Shown: positions 1-6,390, counted from the stretch's first letter. The stretch: DNA of 8,980 nucleotides from Bordetella parapertussis (GCA_945863085.1 CAMBCD010000090.1:1-8980), one strand, 5' to 3'. The notes: generated from the letters alone by a model not told the origin. Numbers and translations are program-made.

Positions 1-41
1 TGTTTCTCCTTCCCTGAGCTAATCTCGATCTGCAGAAAGTC

Positions 42-59
42 GGTGTCACTGTTGACACC
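42..59. repeat. Perfect inverted repeat (7-bp arms, 4-nt spacer)
   Basis: GGTGTCA at 42-48 is followed by CTGT and the exact reverse complement TGACACC at 53-59. It lies 32 nt beyond the stop codon of the methyltransferase gene. Read on the minus strand the stem is not followed by a T-run, so it is a poor intrinsic terminator. It could be an mRNA 3' hairpin or an operator for a gene outside the window. The right arm contains a TTGACA hexamer (52-57), and TAAAAT lies at 78-83, but their 20-nt spacing is too long for a normal sigma70 promoter. Confidence 0.4.
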
Positions 60-91
60 AAGCCCTCTTTAAAAAAATAAAATGAAAGTTG

Positions 92-904
92 CTACGAACG
101 CGCGACCAGCTCTAAATATTCCAACGGCAGCATGACGCCCTCGCTGCCCTCGTATTGCCGCAGCGCCGAAGTAATCTCTTGGTAAAACTCACTTCGCTGA
201 TCCTCAGGGACTTTTGACATTGCAAGGCGGCTCGCGACACCTCCTGCAGCGAGCGCTTCAATAAAATTGCTGATGGATGGAAAGCGTGCAGTCCTGGACA
301 CCGCACGAACTTTGATATCACTAAAGCCCGCATTTTCTGCATGTGCGCGAAGCTTGCCGACATCACCCAGTGCATTGGCCTTGAGCATAGGTGTTGCATC
401 TACGTTGCGGCGTCGAAGTATCTGCACCACTGCGTATTGCCCTGCACAGTGTTCGATGGCGCTCCAGACGATCGCGACCAGTCGACCGCCGGGTTTCATG
501 ACGCGCCGCATCTCCGCAAGGCCGGCAGTGCAGTCCGGAAGAAATTGCAGTCCTTGGAGACAGAACACAAGATCGAACGTCCCGCGCTCGAATGGCATGG
601 CCTGTGCGCTTGCACAATGCCAGTCTACGATTGCGCCGTCTGGACTGCCGGAAAGGGAGCGCGCCACGTCAATCATCGCAGGATCGATATCCAGTCCCGC
701 TACTCTCCCGCCAGGCGTAACGCGGGGCAACGCCAAACGAACAGCGATGCCCGTGCCGCAACAAACGTCAAGCAGCTGTTCCCCCGGCTTCGGTGAAGCG
801 ATATCGACCGCCTCAACCGCCTGCGGCCCTTGGAACGCCGGCACAAGGAATTTCTCGTATGCCTGCGCTGTAGTGGTGTCGAGAGAATTTGCCATTTCTG
901 CCAT
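92..904 (-). CDS. Class I SAM-dependent methyltransferase (UbiE/Methyltransf_11-like)
   Basis: This is a 270-residue soluble protein with a Rossmann-type methyltransferase domain that should transfer a methyl group from S-adenosylmethionine to an unknown small molecule. Motif I is LLDVCCGTG (residues 44-52). An acidic strand-2 end follows (VAGLDID, 68-74), then SAQAMPF (99-105), the strand-4 segment FDLVFCLQGLQFL (110-122) and the post-motif MKPGGRLVAIVW (136-147). This order is typical of the UbiE/MenG and Methyltransf_11/25 families. The C-terminal ~120 residues probably form the substrate lid and give no clear identity. Start choice is uncertain: ATG at 904 has GGAG only 2 nt upstream, while an in-frame ATG at 895 (Met4) has the same GGAG 11 nt upstream. 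No partner gene lies next to it, so the substrate cannot be inferred. The methyltransferase assignment is strong; the specific reaction is unknown. Confidence 0.9.
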   Translation of the reverse strand: MAEMANSLDTTTAQAYEKFLVPAFQGPQAVEAVDIASPKPGEQLLDVCCGTGIAVRLALPRVTPGGRVAGLDIDPAMIDVARSLSGSPDGAIVDWHCASAQAMPFERGTFDLVFCLQGLQFLPDCTAGLAEMRRVMKPGGRLVAIVWSAIEHCAGQYAVVQILRRRNVDATPMLKANALGDVGKLRAHAENAGFSDIKVRAVSRTARFPSISNFIEALAAGGVASRLAMSKVPEDQRSEFYQEITSALRQYEGSEGVMLPLEYLELVARS

Positions 905-1097
905 GACTCCATCTGCTCATGATCGCATGTTGCTGCACCCTCTAGGTAACAAGGGGTACGGATACGTTGCTAGGAAATATTACGCTGTTAAGCGAATCAA
1001 AGGGGCAAATAACGCCAAGGTAATACCCGCTTCCGCACTGGACAGACTCTCCAACCTAAACTTGAACCACAGACTTGGCGTTCAGGATCAATGGGAT

Positions 1098-1121
1098 GTC
1101 CGCTTTGGGTCGAAAGCGGGC
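1098..1121. repeat. Hairpin, possible degenerate dispersed palindromic repeat
   Basis: GTCCGCTTT (1098-1106), loop GGGTCG, then AAAGCGGGC (1113-1121). The arms pair over 9 bp with one G-T wobble. There is no T-run on either side, so it is not a standard terminator. From memory, short elements with a core like ATGTCCGCTTT...AAAGCGGACAT occur between genes in various proteobacteria, and this resembles one with a decayed right arm. That link is recollection and was not checked by a search. Confidence 0.4.
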
Positions 1122-1154
1122 GCCCTCGACTGTACCCATTTTGTAGCTTCGTCA

Positions 1155-1184
1155 GACTTTCTGTGACTTTGTGTGGCTTGTTCT
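1155..1184. repeat. Phased 10-bp imperfect direct repeat
   Basis: GACTTTCTGT, GACTTTGTGT and GGCTTGTTCT follow one another directly, with the first two units differing at one position and the third more diverged. The 10-bp period is about one helical turn, so it could be a protein-binding array. It could equally be low-complexity drift, and there is no gene start next to it to support regulation. Confidence 0.25.
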
Positions 1185-1202
1185 CAACGACAGATACATA
1201 TG

Positions 1203-1409
1203 TTACTGACCGACGCCGTGCAAATTCAGCAGCATCCTCATCTGCACCACCGCCAGCTCCGGCTTCTGCAACAATCCCGCAGCATCCGCCAGTCTGAATA
1301 ACTCCACAAAGTGCGGCAGCGACCGCGCACTCTGCTGCCCGCCGACCATCGTGAAATGCGACTGGTGGCCATTGATCCAGGCCATGAACACCTCGCCGGT
1401 TTTGTAATA
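1203..1409 (-). pseudogene. Truncated DUF993 gene remnant (C-terminal fragment only)
   Basis: Translation of the minus strand reads YKTGEVFMAWINGHQSHF, then MVGGQQSARSLPHFVELF, and ends LLNLHGVGQ before a TAA stop at 1203-1205. It aligns without gaps to residues ~332-399 of the intact DUF993 protein encoded at 4785-5984. I count 27 mismatches over 198 bases between 1212-1409 and 4791-4988, about 86% identity. Similarity falls off abruptly above ~1409, and the remaining ~330 residues of the barrel, including the candidate catalytic lysine, are missing. The only in-frame ATG (1391) is an internal Met (FMAW) with no Shine-Dalgarno sequence. It is therefore a gene remnant unlikely to give a functional enzyme. 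The reading frame itself is intact, so truncation is recent or the frame survives by chance. Confidence 0.85.
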
Positions 1410-1516
1410 CCAGGTGGGTTTCTGGGGAAGATAAGCAGGATCAATGTAATTTTTCAGAAAACTTACGCTGCCCCAGTTTGTGTCATCGCCGCAATCGCGG
1501 CGGCAGTAGCCGCGGA
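1410..1516. other. Junction segment between DUF993 remnant and regulator gene
   Basis: These ~107 bases join the point where DUF993 similarity ends to the stop codon of the regulator gene. In the remnant's frame the minus strand stays open here and reads NWGSVSFLKNYIDPAYLP followed by QKPTW, joining YKTG without a stop. It may be a diverged part of a DUF993 paralogue or foreign sequence at a recombination joint. I do not recognise it, and no start signal is visible. Confidence 0.4.
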
Positions 1517-3238
1517 CTACAACCCCACCTGCGCGAGGAGACCCGACAGTCGGGCTTTATGCCGGGCGCTGTTCATGGGGTAGGTCTCGAACCACTTGCG
1601 CATCGAGAATCCGGAATCCAGCGCGCGGATTTCCTCCGCTTCCCACTCCGCCCCGAAACGATCCCCTCCGGCTACCATTGCCGCCGCGAGGTATACGCGT
1701 GTCTCGAGATCGACCGGATTACGCGCCAACGCCTCGCGCAAGTTGAGCAGCGACTGCTCGATATCGTTCTCGAACAGATAGGCCCGGCCCAGGATCTGGA
1801 AATAAAGATAGCCGCCGTCCGGGTTGAGGCGCATCGCTGTTCGCAGTAATGGAATCGCCCGCTCCGGTGCTCCGGTATAGGTGTAGATGCCGCCCATCAG
1901 TGCGTAGGCATCCGCGTACGAAGGGTCCAGGTCCAACGCCTTGCGCAGGGATCCGAGCGCCTTTTCGTAGCGACGGTCCTGCAGTTGAACGAAACCGAGC
2001 GCCCAATGGATTTCCGGGATGTCGGGGTTGATCATTCGCGCGGATTCGGCAAGTTCGAAGGCCCGCTTGAGGGCAGGTGTTGAGTCGGCAGTTGGTCTCA
2101 GACGGAACTCTATCGCATACGTCATGGCGAGGCTTGCGTAGGCGCGTGCGAATTTTGAGTCCAGTTCAAGGGCTTTCCGAAAGAGCGAACGGGCCTGTTC
2201 GTTGTCTTCGCTCCGTCGGACGAGAAACAGCGCTTGCCCACGCAGGAAGTAATCGTACGCTTCGAGGCTGTGCGTATAACGGATTGCGACTCGCTGCCGT
2301 TCGGCATTGCTCACCTTGCCGGGTAACTGTTCTATCACCCTGCGCGTGATCTCGTTCTGGATGCCGAACAGATCGCGGAACGGCCCCTCGAAACGTTCAG
2401 ACCAGAGTTGTTCGTTAGACCGGGCGTCTATCAGGCGGAGATTCACCCGCAACAGCTCGGATTCATGCTGGACGCTGCCGGCGATCACATAACGCACGTT
2501 TGGGGTCATCTGCGCGCTTTTTCCGGTTTGGGCGGAGGCGATCAACCGCAACCCGGAGAGACGCGACAGGTCTGTCATCAGGTCGTTGCTGATGCTGCGG
2601 GCCAGATACGCCTGCTCTCCCACGGCTCCCAATGCTTCGAACGGCAGCACCGTCACAGTGACCAATCCCGTCTTCGGCGTGTCCCAGTCGACTGGATTGT
2701 TGTACTGCCCGACAGCCAACTTCGGTGCGAGTTCCGGCGGTAACAGGTAGAAATAGGCGGCCACTACAAGCAGGGCAAGTACCGCGCTGGCTGCCGGCCA
2801 GAGCCTACGGATGTTAGTGCCCGTTTTTGCGGAAGGTCGTGGAGGTAAGGCTTCCTGTTGTCCCGTATGTGGATTTGCAACGGTCTCAATGATCCTCGCT
2901 GGAGCGATCAGGCGGTAACCCCGCTTTGAGATGGTTTCGATATAAGCAGGGGAGCGGGGGTTGTCGCCAAGCGCTTTTCTCAACTTGATGATGCTCTGGG
3001 TGAGCGCCTCGTCTCCGACGACCACGCCAGGCCAGACCGCTGAAAGCAGGTCTTCGCGGGTGGCGACTCCGCCTTGACGAGTGGCCAGAAACATCAAGAC
3101 GGCCATTGCTTTCGGCTCAATGCGTAAGCTTTCCTGCGCTCTCCCGAGTTCGTTGGTCGCCGAATCGGCCCACCAATCGCCGATTTGGATTCGCAAATTT
3201 GGCGCTGCTTCGTTCCCGCTGCGGGTCCGATCAAGCAC
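1517..3238 (-). CDS. Membrane-anchored winged-helix/TPR transcriptional regulator (CadC-like)
   Basis: This 573-residue protein has four parts. Residues ~14-112 form an OmpR/PhoB-type winged helix, including LLSAVWPGVVVGDEALTQSI, then LRKALGD and ETISKRGYRLIAP. Residues 147-167 (LWPAASAVLALLVVAAYFYLL) form one transmembrane helix. Residues ~191-309 resemble the TolB/FlgO-like domain of this architecture (VTVLPFEALG, AGSVQHES, LWSERFEG). Residues ~325-540 hold TPR-like helical pairs such as A-RSLFRKALELD, KALGSLRKALDLDPS and LLNLREALARNP. The order predicts a cytoplasmic DNA-binding head and a periplasmic sensing tail, as in CadC/ToxR-type one-component regulators. There is no phospho-receiver domain. 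The start is GTG at 3236-3238, with AGGAT in the leader 8 nt upstream. It is divergent from the cupin/DUF3455 pair, which makes that pair a natural target candidate, though this is inference. The length and architecture are complete. Confidence 0.9.
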   Translation of the reverse strand: MLDRTRSGNEAAPNLRIQIGDWWADSATNELGRAQESLRIEPKAMAVLMFLATRQGGVATREDLLSAVWPGVVVGDEALTQSIIKLRKALGDNPRSPAYIETISKRGYRLIAPARIIETVANPHTGQQEALPPRPSAKTGTNIRRLWPAASAVLALLVVAAYFYLLPPELAPKLAVGQYNNPVDWDTPKTGLVTVTVLPFEALGAVGEQAYLARSISNDLMTDLSRLSGLRLIASAQTGKSAQMTPNVRYVIAGSVQHESELLRVNLRLIDARSNEQLWSERFEGPFRDLFGIQNEITRRVIEQLPGKVSNAERQRVAIRYTHSLEAYDYFLRGQALFLVRRSEDNEQARSLFRKALELDSKFARAYASLAMTYAIEFRLRPTADSTPALKRAFELAESARMINPDIPEIHWALGFVQLQDRRYEKALGSLRKALDLDPSYADAYALMGGIYTYTGAPERAIPLLRTAMRLNPDGGYLYFQILGRAYLFENDIEQSLLNLREALARNPVDLETRVYLAAAMVAGGDRFGAEWEAEEIRALDSGFSMRKWFETYPMNSARHKARLSGLLAQVGL

Positions 3239-3272
3239 AGCCGAGATCCTGAGCCGCAGGCATAACCCGTTG

Positions 3273-3288
3273 AATTGTCAGCACAATT
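3273..3288. promoter_or_regulatory. Candidate operator palindrome in the divergent promoter region
   Basis: AATTGT (3273-3278), spacer CAGC, and ACAATT (3283-3288) form a perfect 6-bp inverted repeat in the 196-bp region between the regulator GTG and the cupin ATG. It lies 34 nt upstream of the regulator start. The half-sites resemble dimeric repressor operators in general form. OmpR-type winged helices more often use direct repeats, so the cognate protein is uncertain. Confidence 0.4.
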
Positions 3289-3289
3289 A

Positions 3290-3302
3290 TTTCCGTAGGA
3301 AA
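3290..3302. promoter_or_regulatory. Second short palindrome in the divergent promoter region
   Basis: TTTCC (3290-3294), GTA, and GGAAA (3298-3302) form a perfect 5-bp inverted repeat beginning one base after the palindrome at 3273-3288. Two adjacent palindromes in a short divergent intergenic region suggest a control site. The arms are short, so chance is not excluded. No convincing -35/-10 pair was found for either gene. Confidence 0.3.
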
Positions 3303-3434
3303 ACCATAGTTGTTTCGTCGGGACTCTGGCGGCATCGGGCAGGAAGAATCGCGGTGCAGGCTCAGCCATCCGCTCGCCGAATGTTACGAGGTTGGCTGCA
3401 GGCCGGCAAACATCTTAATTAAGGGAGTATCGCC

Positions 3435-4034
3435 ATGAGGAAATTAGCTGTTGGTATGGTTGGCCTTTTGATATCGAGTTTTTGCGTGCTCCAGGCAACG
3501 GCCGCGGAGGCGCAGAAATTTTTTGTCAAACCGGTCGTCGAGAAAAAAATCCCGCAGCTGCCCGCCGGGCCTTTGTACTGGCAAATCGAGAATTTTCCAA
3601 CTCTCGAGCAGGCTCAAGTCGCCGCGGGCCCGACAGCTCTCGCTGCCATGGTTGCAGGAAAAGTCTGGCTGTTCACACTGGGTTCTCGGGGCGCCGCGAC
3701 GGTCGGTGGCAGCAAAGTTGCGGAGATCGGGCCCGTGCCGCCAATTACCGCGCCGGAGTATCTCCTGCGCGTCAACATCGCCGGTGGTCCGCCCGGATCG
3801 CGGACCTCTGTGCACAGCCATCCCGGTTCCGAAGCGTTCTATGTGCTGGCCGGTCAATTGGGGCAGAGAACGCGCGGTGGTGTCACCCATATTGATGCTG
3901 GACAGACGATGAATGGCCATCACGCCGACACGCCGATGGAAGTTTTCAGTAGCGGCACGACCGATCTCATCCAGCTGGTCATGTTTGTGGTGGATGCGAC
4001 CAGACCGTTTTCGTCTTCAGCCAAGCTGCCCTGA
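3435..4034 (+). CDS. Secreted cupin-domain protein
   Basis: This 199-residue protein has a cleavable signal peptide: MRK, then a hydrophobic stretch LAVGMVGLLISSFCVLQATA, with a probable cut after AEA (residue 26). It should therefore act in the periplasm or outside the cell. A single cupin barrel occupies roughly residues 105-190. Cupin motif 1 is GSRTSVHSHPGSEAFYVLAG, with metal ligands H127, H129 and E133. Motif 2 is GQTMNGHHADTPME, with H162 or H163 as the last ligand. The full metal-binding set therefore appears present. Cupins of this kind can be dioxygenases, isomerases or simple ligand binders, and the sequence does not say which. The start is ATG at 3435 with GGGAG (3423-3427) 7 nt upstream. 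The gene precedes the DUF3455 gene by 67 nt on the same strand, a probable operon, and is divergent from the winged-helix/TPR regulator. Confidence 0.88.
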   Translation: MRKLAVGMVGLLISSFCVLQATAAEAQKFFVKPVVEKKIPQLPAGPLYWQIENFPTLEQAQVAAGPTALAAMVAGKVWLFTLGSRGAATVGGSKVAEIGPVPPITAPEYLLRVNIAGGPPGSRTSVHSHPGSEAFYVLAGQLGQRTRGGVTHIDAGQTMNGHHADTPMEVFSSGTTDLIQLVMFVVDATRPFSSSAKLP

Positions 4035-4101
4035 GCGTATGCCAGAAAAGTGCATGCGGCGAACCTGACGTTTCAAATCGATACCTAGAGGAGAATGACC
4101 A

Positions 4102-4611
4102 ATGAGACCAGTAATCGTGGTGTTGACGTTTTTGTTCACGGCTTGCGCCGGCCAGCCGATGCAGGTACCGGTGCCCGCGAGCCTTGTGCCGGCCGGAGAA
4201 CGGGAAGTTTACCGCTTCGCGGCACATGGCATGCAGACTTACCAGTGCAAAACTCACGCTGTTTCCGGAGCGGTCTGGACGTATGTGGCATCAGAGCTTC
4301 AATTATTCGATGACCGGGGCGAGGTGGTTGGCCGCCACACTTTTCCGCCACCCGTTTGGGTGGCGGTCGACGGCAGCAAGTTTGCTGGTCAGGTCAAAGC
4401 ACGGGCGAATTCGCCGCAAGCTGGTGCGGGCCAATGGCTCCTGTTGTCCGCGCGATCAACCGGTGCGGAGGGGCGCTTTTCCAGGATCACAAGCTTGCAG
4501 CGTGTGAACACGGTCGGTGGTGTTGCGCCATTGAGTCGCTGTGATGTGGGCAACATCGGGGCGGCGGAACGCGTGCCTTTGGCTGCCGAATTTGTGTTCT
4601 TCTCCAAATGA
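4102..4611 (+). CDS. DUF3455 family protein, putative lipoprotein
   Basis: This 169-residue protein matches the DUF3455 pattern as I know it. The segments are PAGEREVYRFAAHGMQTYQC (residues 30-49), ELQLFDDRGEVVGRHTF (65-81), VDGSKFAGQVKARANSP (89-105), QWLLLSARSTGAEGRFSRIT (111-130), and QRVNTVGGVAPLSRCD (133-148). The family has no assigned biochemical function. The N-terminus (MRPVIVVLTFLFTACAG) is a short hydrophobic signal ending at Cys15. This suggests lipid attachment, though Phe at -3 makes the lipobox atypical. Cys49 and Cys147 are conserved-looking and could form a disulfide in an exported protein. The start is ATG at 4102 with GAGGAG (4088-4093) 8 nt upstream. An ATG at 4095 is out of frame. 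It follows the cupin gene closely, so the two are probably co-transcribed and may work in the same envelope process. Confidence 0.88.
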   Translation: MRPVIVVLTFLFTACAGQPMQVPVPASLVPAGEREVYRFAAHGMQTYQCKTHAVSGAVWTYVASELQLFDDRGEVVGRHTFPPPVWVAVDGSKFAGQVKARANSPQAGAGQWLLLSARSTGAEGRFSRITSLQRVNTVGGVAPLSRCDVGNIGAAERVPLAAEFVFFSK

Positions 4612-4784
4612 AATCATTGGCTTGGGGGAGAGTGTCTGGATTTTTGTGTAAACGGGTTTTGGTCAATGTTGCGGCATCCGATCCTTGATCTGGATGGTAA
4701 AGCGGTTTGGCGCAGCCTGCTGGAAGTGACGTAACCGGAGTTGCCTGCTGATCCCGATGTTGCCCAGGCTAACGTTGCGGGTGG

Positions 4785-5984
4785 TCAGGCGACGCCGTGC
4801 AAATTCAGCAGCGTCCTCATCCGCACCACCGCCAGTTCCGGCTTCAGCAACAATCCCGCCTTATCCGCCAACCGGAACAACTCGACAAGATGTGGCAATG
4901 ACCGCGCATTCTGCTGCCCGCCCACCATCATAAAATGCGACTGGTGGCCGTTGAGCCAGGCCATGAACACCACACCGGTTTTGTAGAAACGGGTTGGCGC
5001 GCCGAACATGTGGCGTGACAACGGCACGGTGGGCGCGAGGATTTCGTCAAATTTTTTGCGGTCGTTTTGCGCCAGCGCGAGCAGGGCGGCGCTGGCTGCC
5101 GGGGCGATGGCGTCGAAAATGCCGAGCAGCGCGTCACTGTGGCGGCGGTTGGATGTGTCACCGATTTCGTCGCCGGCAATCAGTTCGGCGTAGTTGAAAT
5201 CATCGCCGGTGTACATACGCACGCCGGCCGGGAGCCGCCGGCGCACGGCGATTTCGATGTCCTTGTCGAGTAATGACATCTTGATGCCATCAACCTTGGA
5301 GGTATGCGCGTTGATGATGCCCAGCGCGATCTCGACGGCCTGTTGCGTATCAGTCGAACCCCAGTAACCCTTCAGCGCCGGATCGAACATGTCACCCAGC
5401 CAGTGCAGGATCACCGGTTGTTTGGCCTGGCGCAGGACGCGGTCGTACACCTTTTCGTAATCAGCAGGGCTGCGCGCAACTTTGGCCAGTGCGCGGCTGG
5501 CCATCAGGATCAGGCGGCCGCCGACGGCTTCGATCGCCGCCATCTGTTCTTCATAGGCGCGGATGACATCATCGACAGTGCGCGCATCTTCGGGCGCCAA
5601 CTGGTCGGTGCCGCAGCCGGAGGCGAGTAATGCGCCGGGGATGTCCTTTGCGGCATCGGTGGAGCGGCGGATCAGCTCCAGCGATTGCGGCCAGTCCATA
5701 CCCATGCCGCGTTGTGCGGTGTCCATGGCTTCGGCCACGCCGAGGCCCATGCTCCACAGATATTGCCGATAGGCGATGGTGGCGTCCCAGTCGACGGCGC
5801 AATCCAGCGTGGGATTGATTGCAGCCAGCGGATCAGCGACAACATGCCCGGCGGAGTAGGCGACACGCGTCAGCTGCGCGGGCGAAGTCGCGGTGACAAA
5901 CTGCCGCGGGCCCTGCAGCCGGTACATTTCCATGCGACCGCTGGCGGCCGGAAGTTTGATCTGGAGATCTGCGCTGCCGTCCAT
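4785..5984 (-). CDS. DUF993 family protein (dihydrodipicolinate synthase-like TIM barrel)
   Basis: This 399-residue protein is full length and matches the DUF993 family, distant relatives of the DHDPS/N-acetylneuraminate lyase class I aldolases. Recognisable segments are INPTLDCAVDWDATIAYRQY (56-75), ASGCGTDQL (121-129), GGRLILMASRALA (155-167), PVILHWLGDMFDPALKGYWG (190-209), VDGIKMSLLDKDIEI (231-245), YTGDDFNYAELIAGD (258-272), and the C-terminal FYKTGVVFMAWLNGHQSHF (333-351). By analogy with DHDPS, Lys235 in DGIKMS is a candidate Schiff-base lysine, suggesting an aldolase or dehydratase acting on a keto acid or sugar acid. The substrate is unknown, and no sugar-metabolism neighbour is present to help. 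The start is ATG at 5982-5984, with GAGG 5 nt upstream and a TATAAT box at 6016-6021. A strong terminator just upstream separates it from the His-rich gene. Its last 200 bases are duplicated in diverged form at 1212-1409. Confidence 0.88.
   Translation of the reverse strand: MDGSADLQIKLPAASGRMEMYRLQGPRQFVTATSPAQLTRVAYSAGHVVADPLAAINPTLDCAVDWDATIAYRQYLWSMGLGVAEAMDTAQRGMGMDWPQSLELIRRSTDAAKDIPGALLASGCGTDQLAPEDARTVDDVIRAYEEQMAAIEAVGGRLILMASRALAKVARSPADYEKVYDRVLRQAKQPVILHWLGDMFDPALKGYWGSTDTQQAVEIALGIINAHTSKVDGIKMSLLDKDIEIAVRRRLPAGVRMYTGDDFNYAELIAGDEIGDTSNRRHSDALLGIFDAIAPAASAALLALAQNDRKKFDEILAPTVPLSRHMFGAPTRFYKTGVVFMAWLNGHQSHFMMVGGQQNARSLPHLVELFRLADKAGLLLKPELAVVRMRTLLNLHGVA
4791..4988. repeat. Direct repeat, partner of 1212-1409
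   Basis: These 198 bases encode the C-terminus of the intact DUF993 gene and align gap-free with 1212-1409 in the same orientation, with 27 mismatches by manual count (about 86% identity). The two copies lie ~3.4 kb apart and bracket the regulator, cupin and DUF3455 genes. Because the divergence is high, the copies are either old or came from two related DUF993 genes. Confidence 0.8.
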
Positions 5985-6015
5985 TGCGGCCTCGTCGTAT
6001 GGGGAAGGTGCAGTG

Positions 6016-6021
6016 ATTATA
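6016..6021 (-). promoter_or_regulatory. -10 element of a promoter for the DUF993 gene
   Basis: The minus strand carries a perfect TATAAT hexamer 31 nt upstream of the DUF993 ATG, placing a start site near 6009. At 17-nt spacing the -35 region reads GCGTTT, a poor match, and it overlaps the terminator stem. The promoter may therefore be weak or activator dependent. Its position directly past the terminator fits an independent transcription unit. Confidence 0.5.
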
Positions 6022-6030
6022 GCGGGCCGT

Positions 6031-6074
6031 ACAAAAAGAAACGCCCCGCAGGGCTAAACCCGTGCGGGGCGTTT
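6031..6074 (-). terminator. Strong intrinsic terminator, probably bidirectional
   Basis: AAACGCCCCGCA (6039-6050) pairs perfectly with TGCGGGGCGTTT (6063-6074), a 12-bp GC-rich stem. The 12-nt loop can itself pair further through GGG (6051-6053) and CCC (6059-6061). On the minus strand the stem is followed by TTCTTTTTGT, the expected U-tract, 13 nt after the stop of the His-rich gene. On the plus strand it is followed by TTTATTT, so it could also stop transcription from the left. Confidence 0.92.
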
Positions 6075-6087
6075 ATTTGACCCGCGC

Positions 6088-6390
6088 TCAGCGCAGGGGG
6101 ATGTAGATATTCGGCAGCACGACGTGGATGCCTGCCGACGGCCGGTAAACCGGCACTGGCGCATACACATGGGCCGGTGCGTAATACCGCGGCGCCGGTT
6201 GGTAGTAGTGATGCACATCCCGGTGCACCACGTAACGCGGCGGGGCGTAATGATGGCCGCGGTGTTTGTCGAAGTGCTGCGAATGTTTCCAGTGCTTATT
6301 GCCATGGCCGCGGTCATCGCCACGATCAGCCAGGGCCGGACCTGTTGCGAACAACATTGCTGATAACACTGCAGTTGTCAGAAGTTTCAT
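6088..6390 (-). CDS. Small secreted His/Tyr/Pro-rich protein
   Basis: This 100-residue protein has a clear Sec signal peptide (MKLLTTAVLSAMLFATGPALA, cut after Ala21), so the mature product of ~79 residues is exported. The first part is charged and His-rich (DRGDDRGHGNKHWKHSQHF, then DKHRGHHYAPPRYV). The second part is made of Tyr/Pro/Ala/His segments (HHYYQPAPRYYAPAHVYAP). The tail is hydrophobic (IHVVLPNIYIPLR). I count 12 His and 9 Tyr in the mature chain and no Cys. Such composition fits divalent-metal binding or an acid- or envelope-stress protein, but no characterised family was recognised. The start is ATG at 6390 with AAGGAG 7 nt upstream, a strong site. It is a monocistronic unit: it has a strong terminator behind it and an RstA-like box 125 nt upstream of its ATG. 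Confidence 0.85.
   Translation of the reverse strand: MKLLTTAVLSAMLFATGPALADRGDDRGHGNKHWKHSQHFDKHRGHHYAPPRYVVHRDVHHYYQPAPRYYAPAHVYAPVPVYRPSAGIHVVLPNIYIPLR

Larger units (their letters stand above)
905..1202. other. Non-coding region between methyltransferase and DUF993 remnant
   Basis: About 300 bases without a convincing gene. Open frames crossing it are antisense continuations of neighbouring genes and have no protein-like character. It should hold the methyltransferase promoter, but I see no clear -35/-10 pair on the minus strand. TAATAT is present near 981-986, with only a TTGATT-like hexamer upstream at too short a spacing. The stretch also contains a hairpin (1098-1121) and a phased 10-bp repeat (1155-1184), listed separately. 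Confidence 0.5.

Noticed and set aside
267..1166. Long plus-strand open frame of 299 codons
   Set aside because: It is antisense to the methyltransferase gene, has low-complexity Ser/Arg/Ala composition and shows no motif. The minus frame carries all methyltransferase motifs.
3298..3320. ECF-sigma-like promoter (GGAAA ... CGTC) for the cupin operon
   Set aside because: Spacing between GGAA and CGTC is 14 nt, shorter than the usual ECF spacing, and the -35 match is incomplete.
3094..3369. Minus-strand frame of 91 codons upstream of the regulator
   Set aside because: Most of it overlaps the winged-helix coding region in another frame, and it shows no domain. The regulator's GTG start has a good AGGAT site.
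4612..4784. Possible terminator between the converging DUF3455 and DUF993 genes
   Set aside because: Only short imperfect repeats (such as GATC-CTT-GATC near 4680-4690) were found, with no stable stem followed by a T-run.
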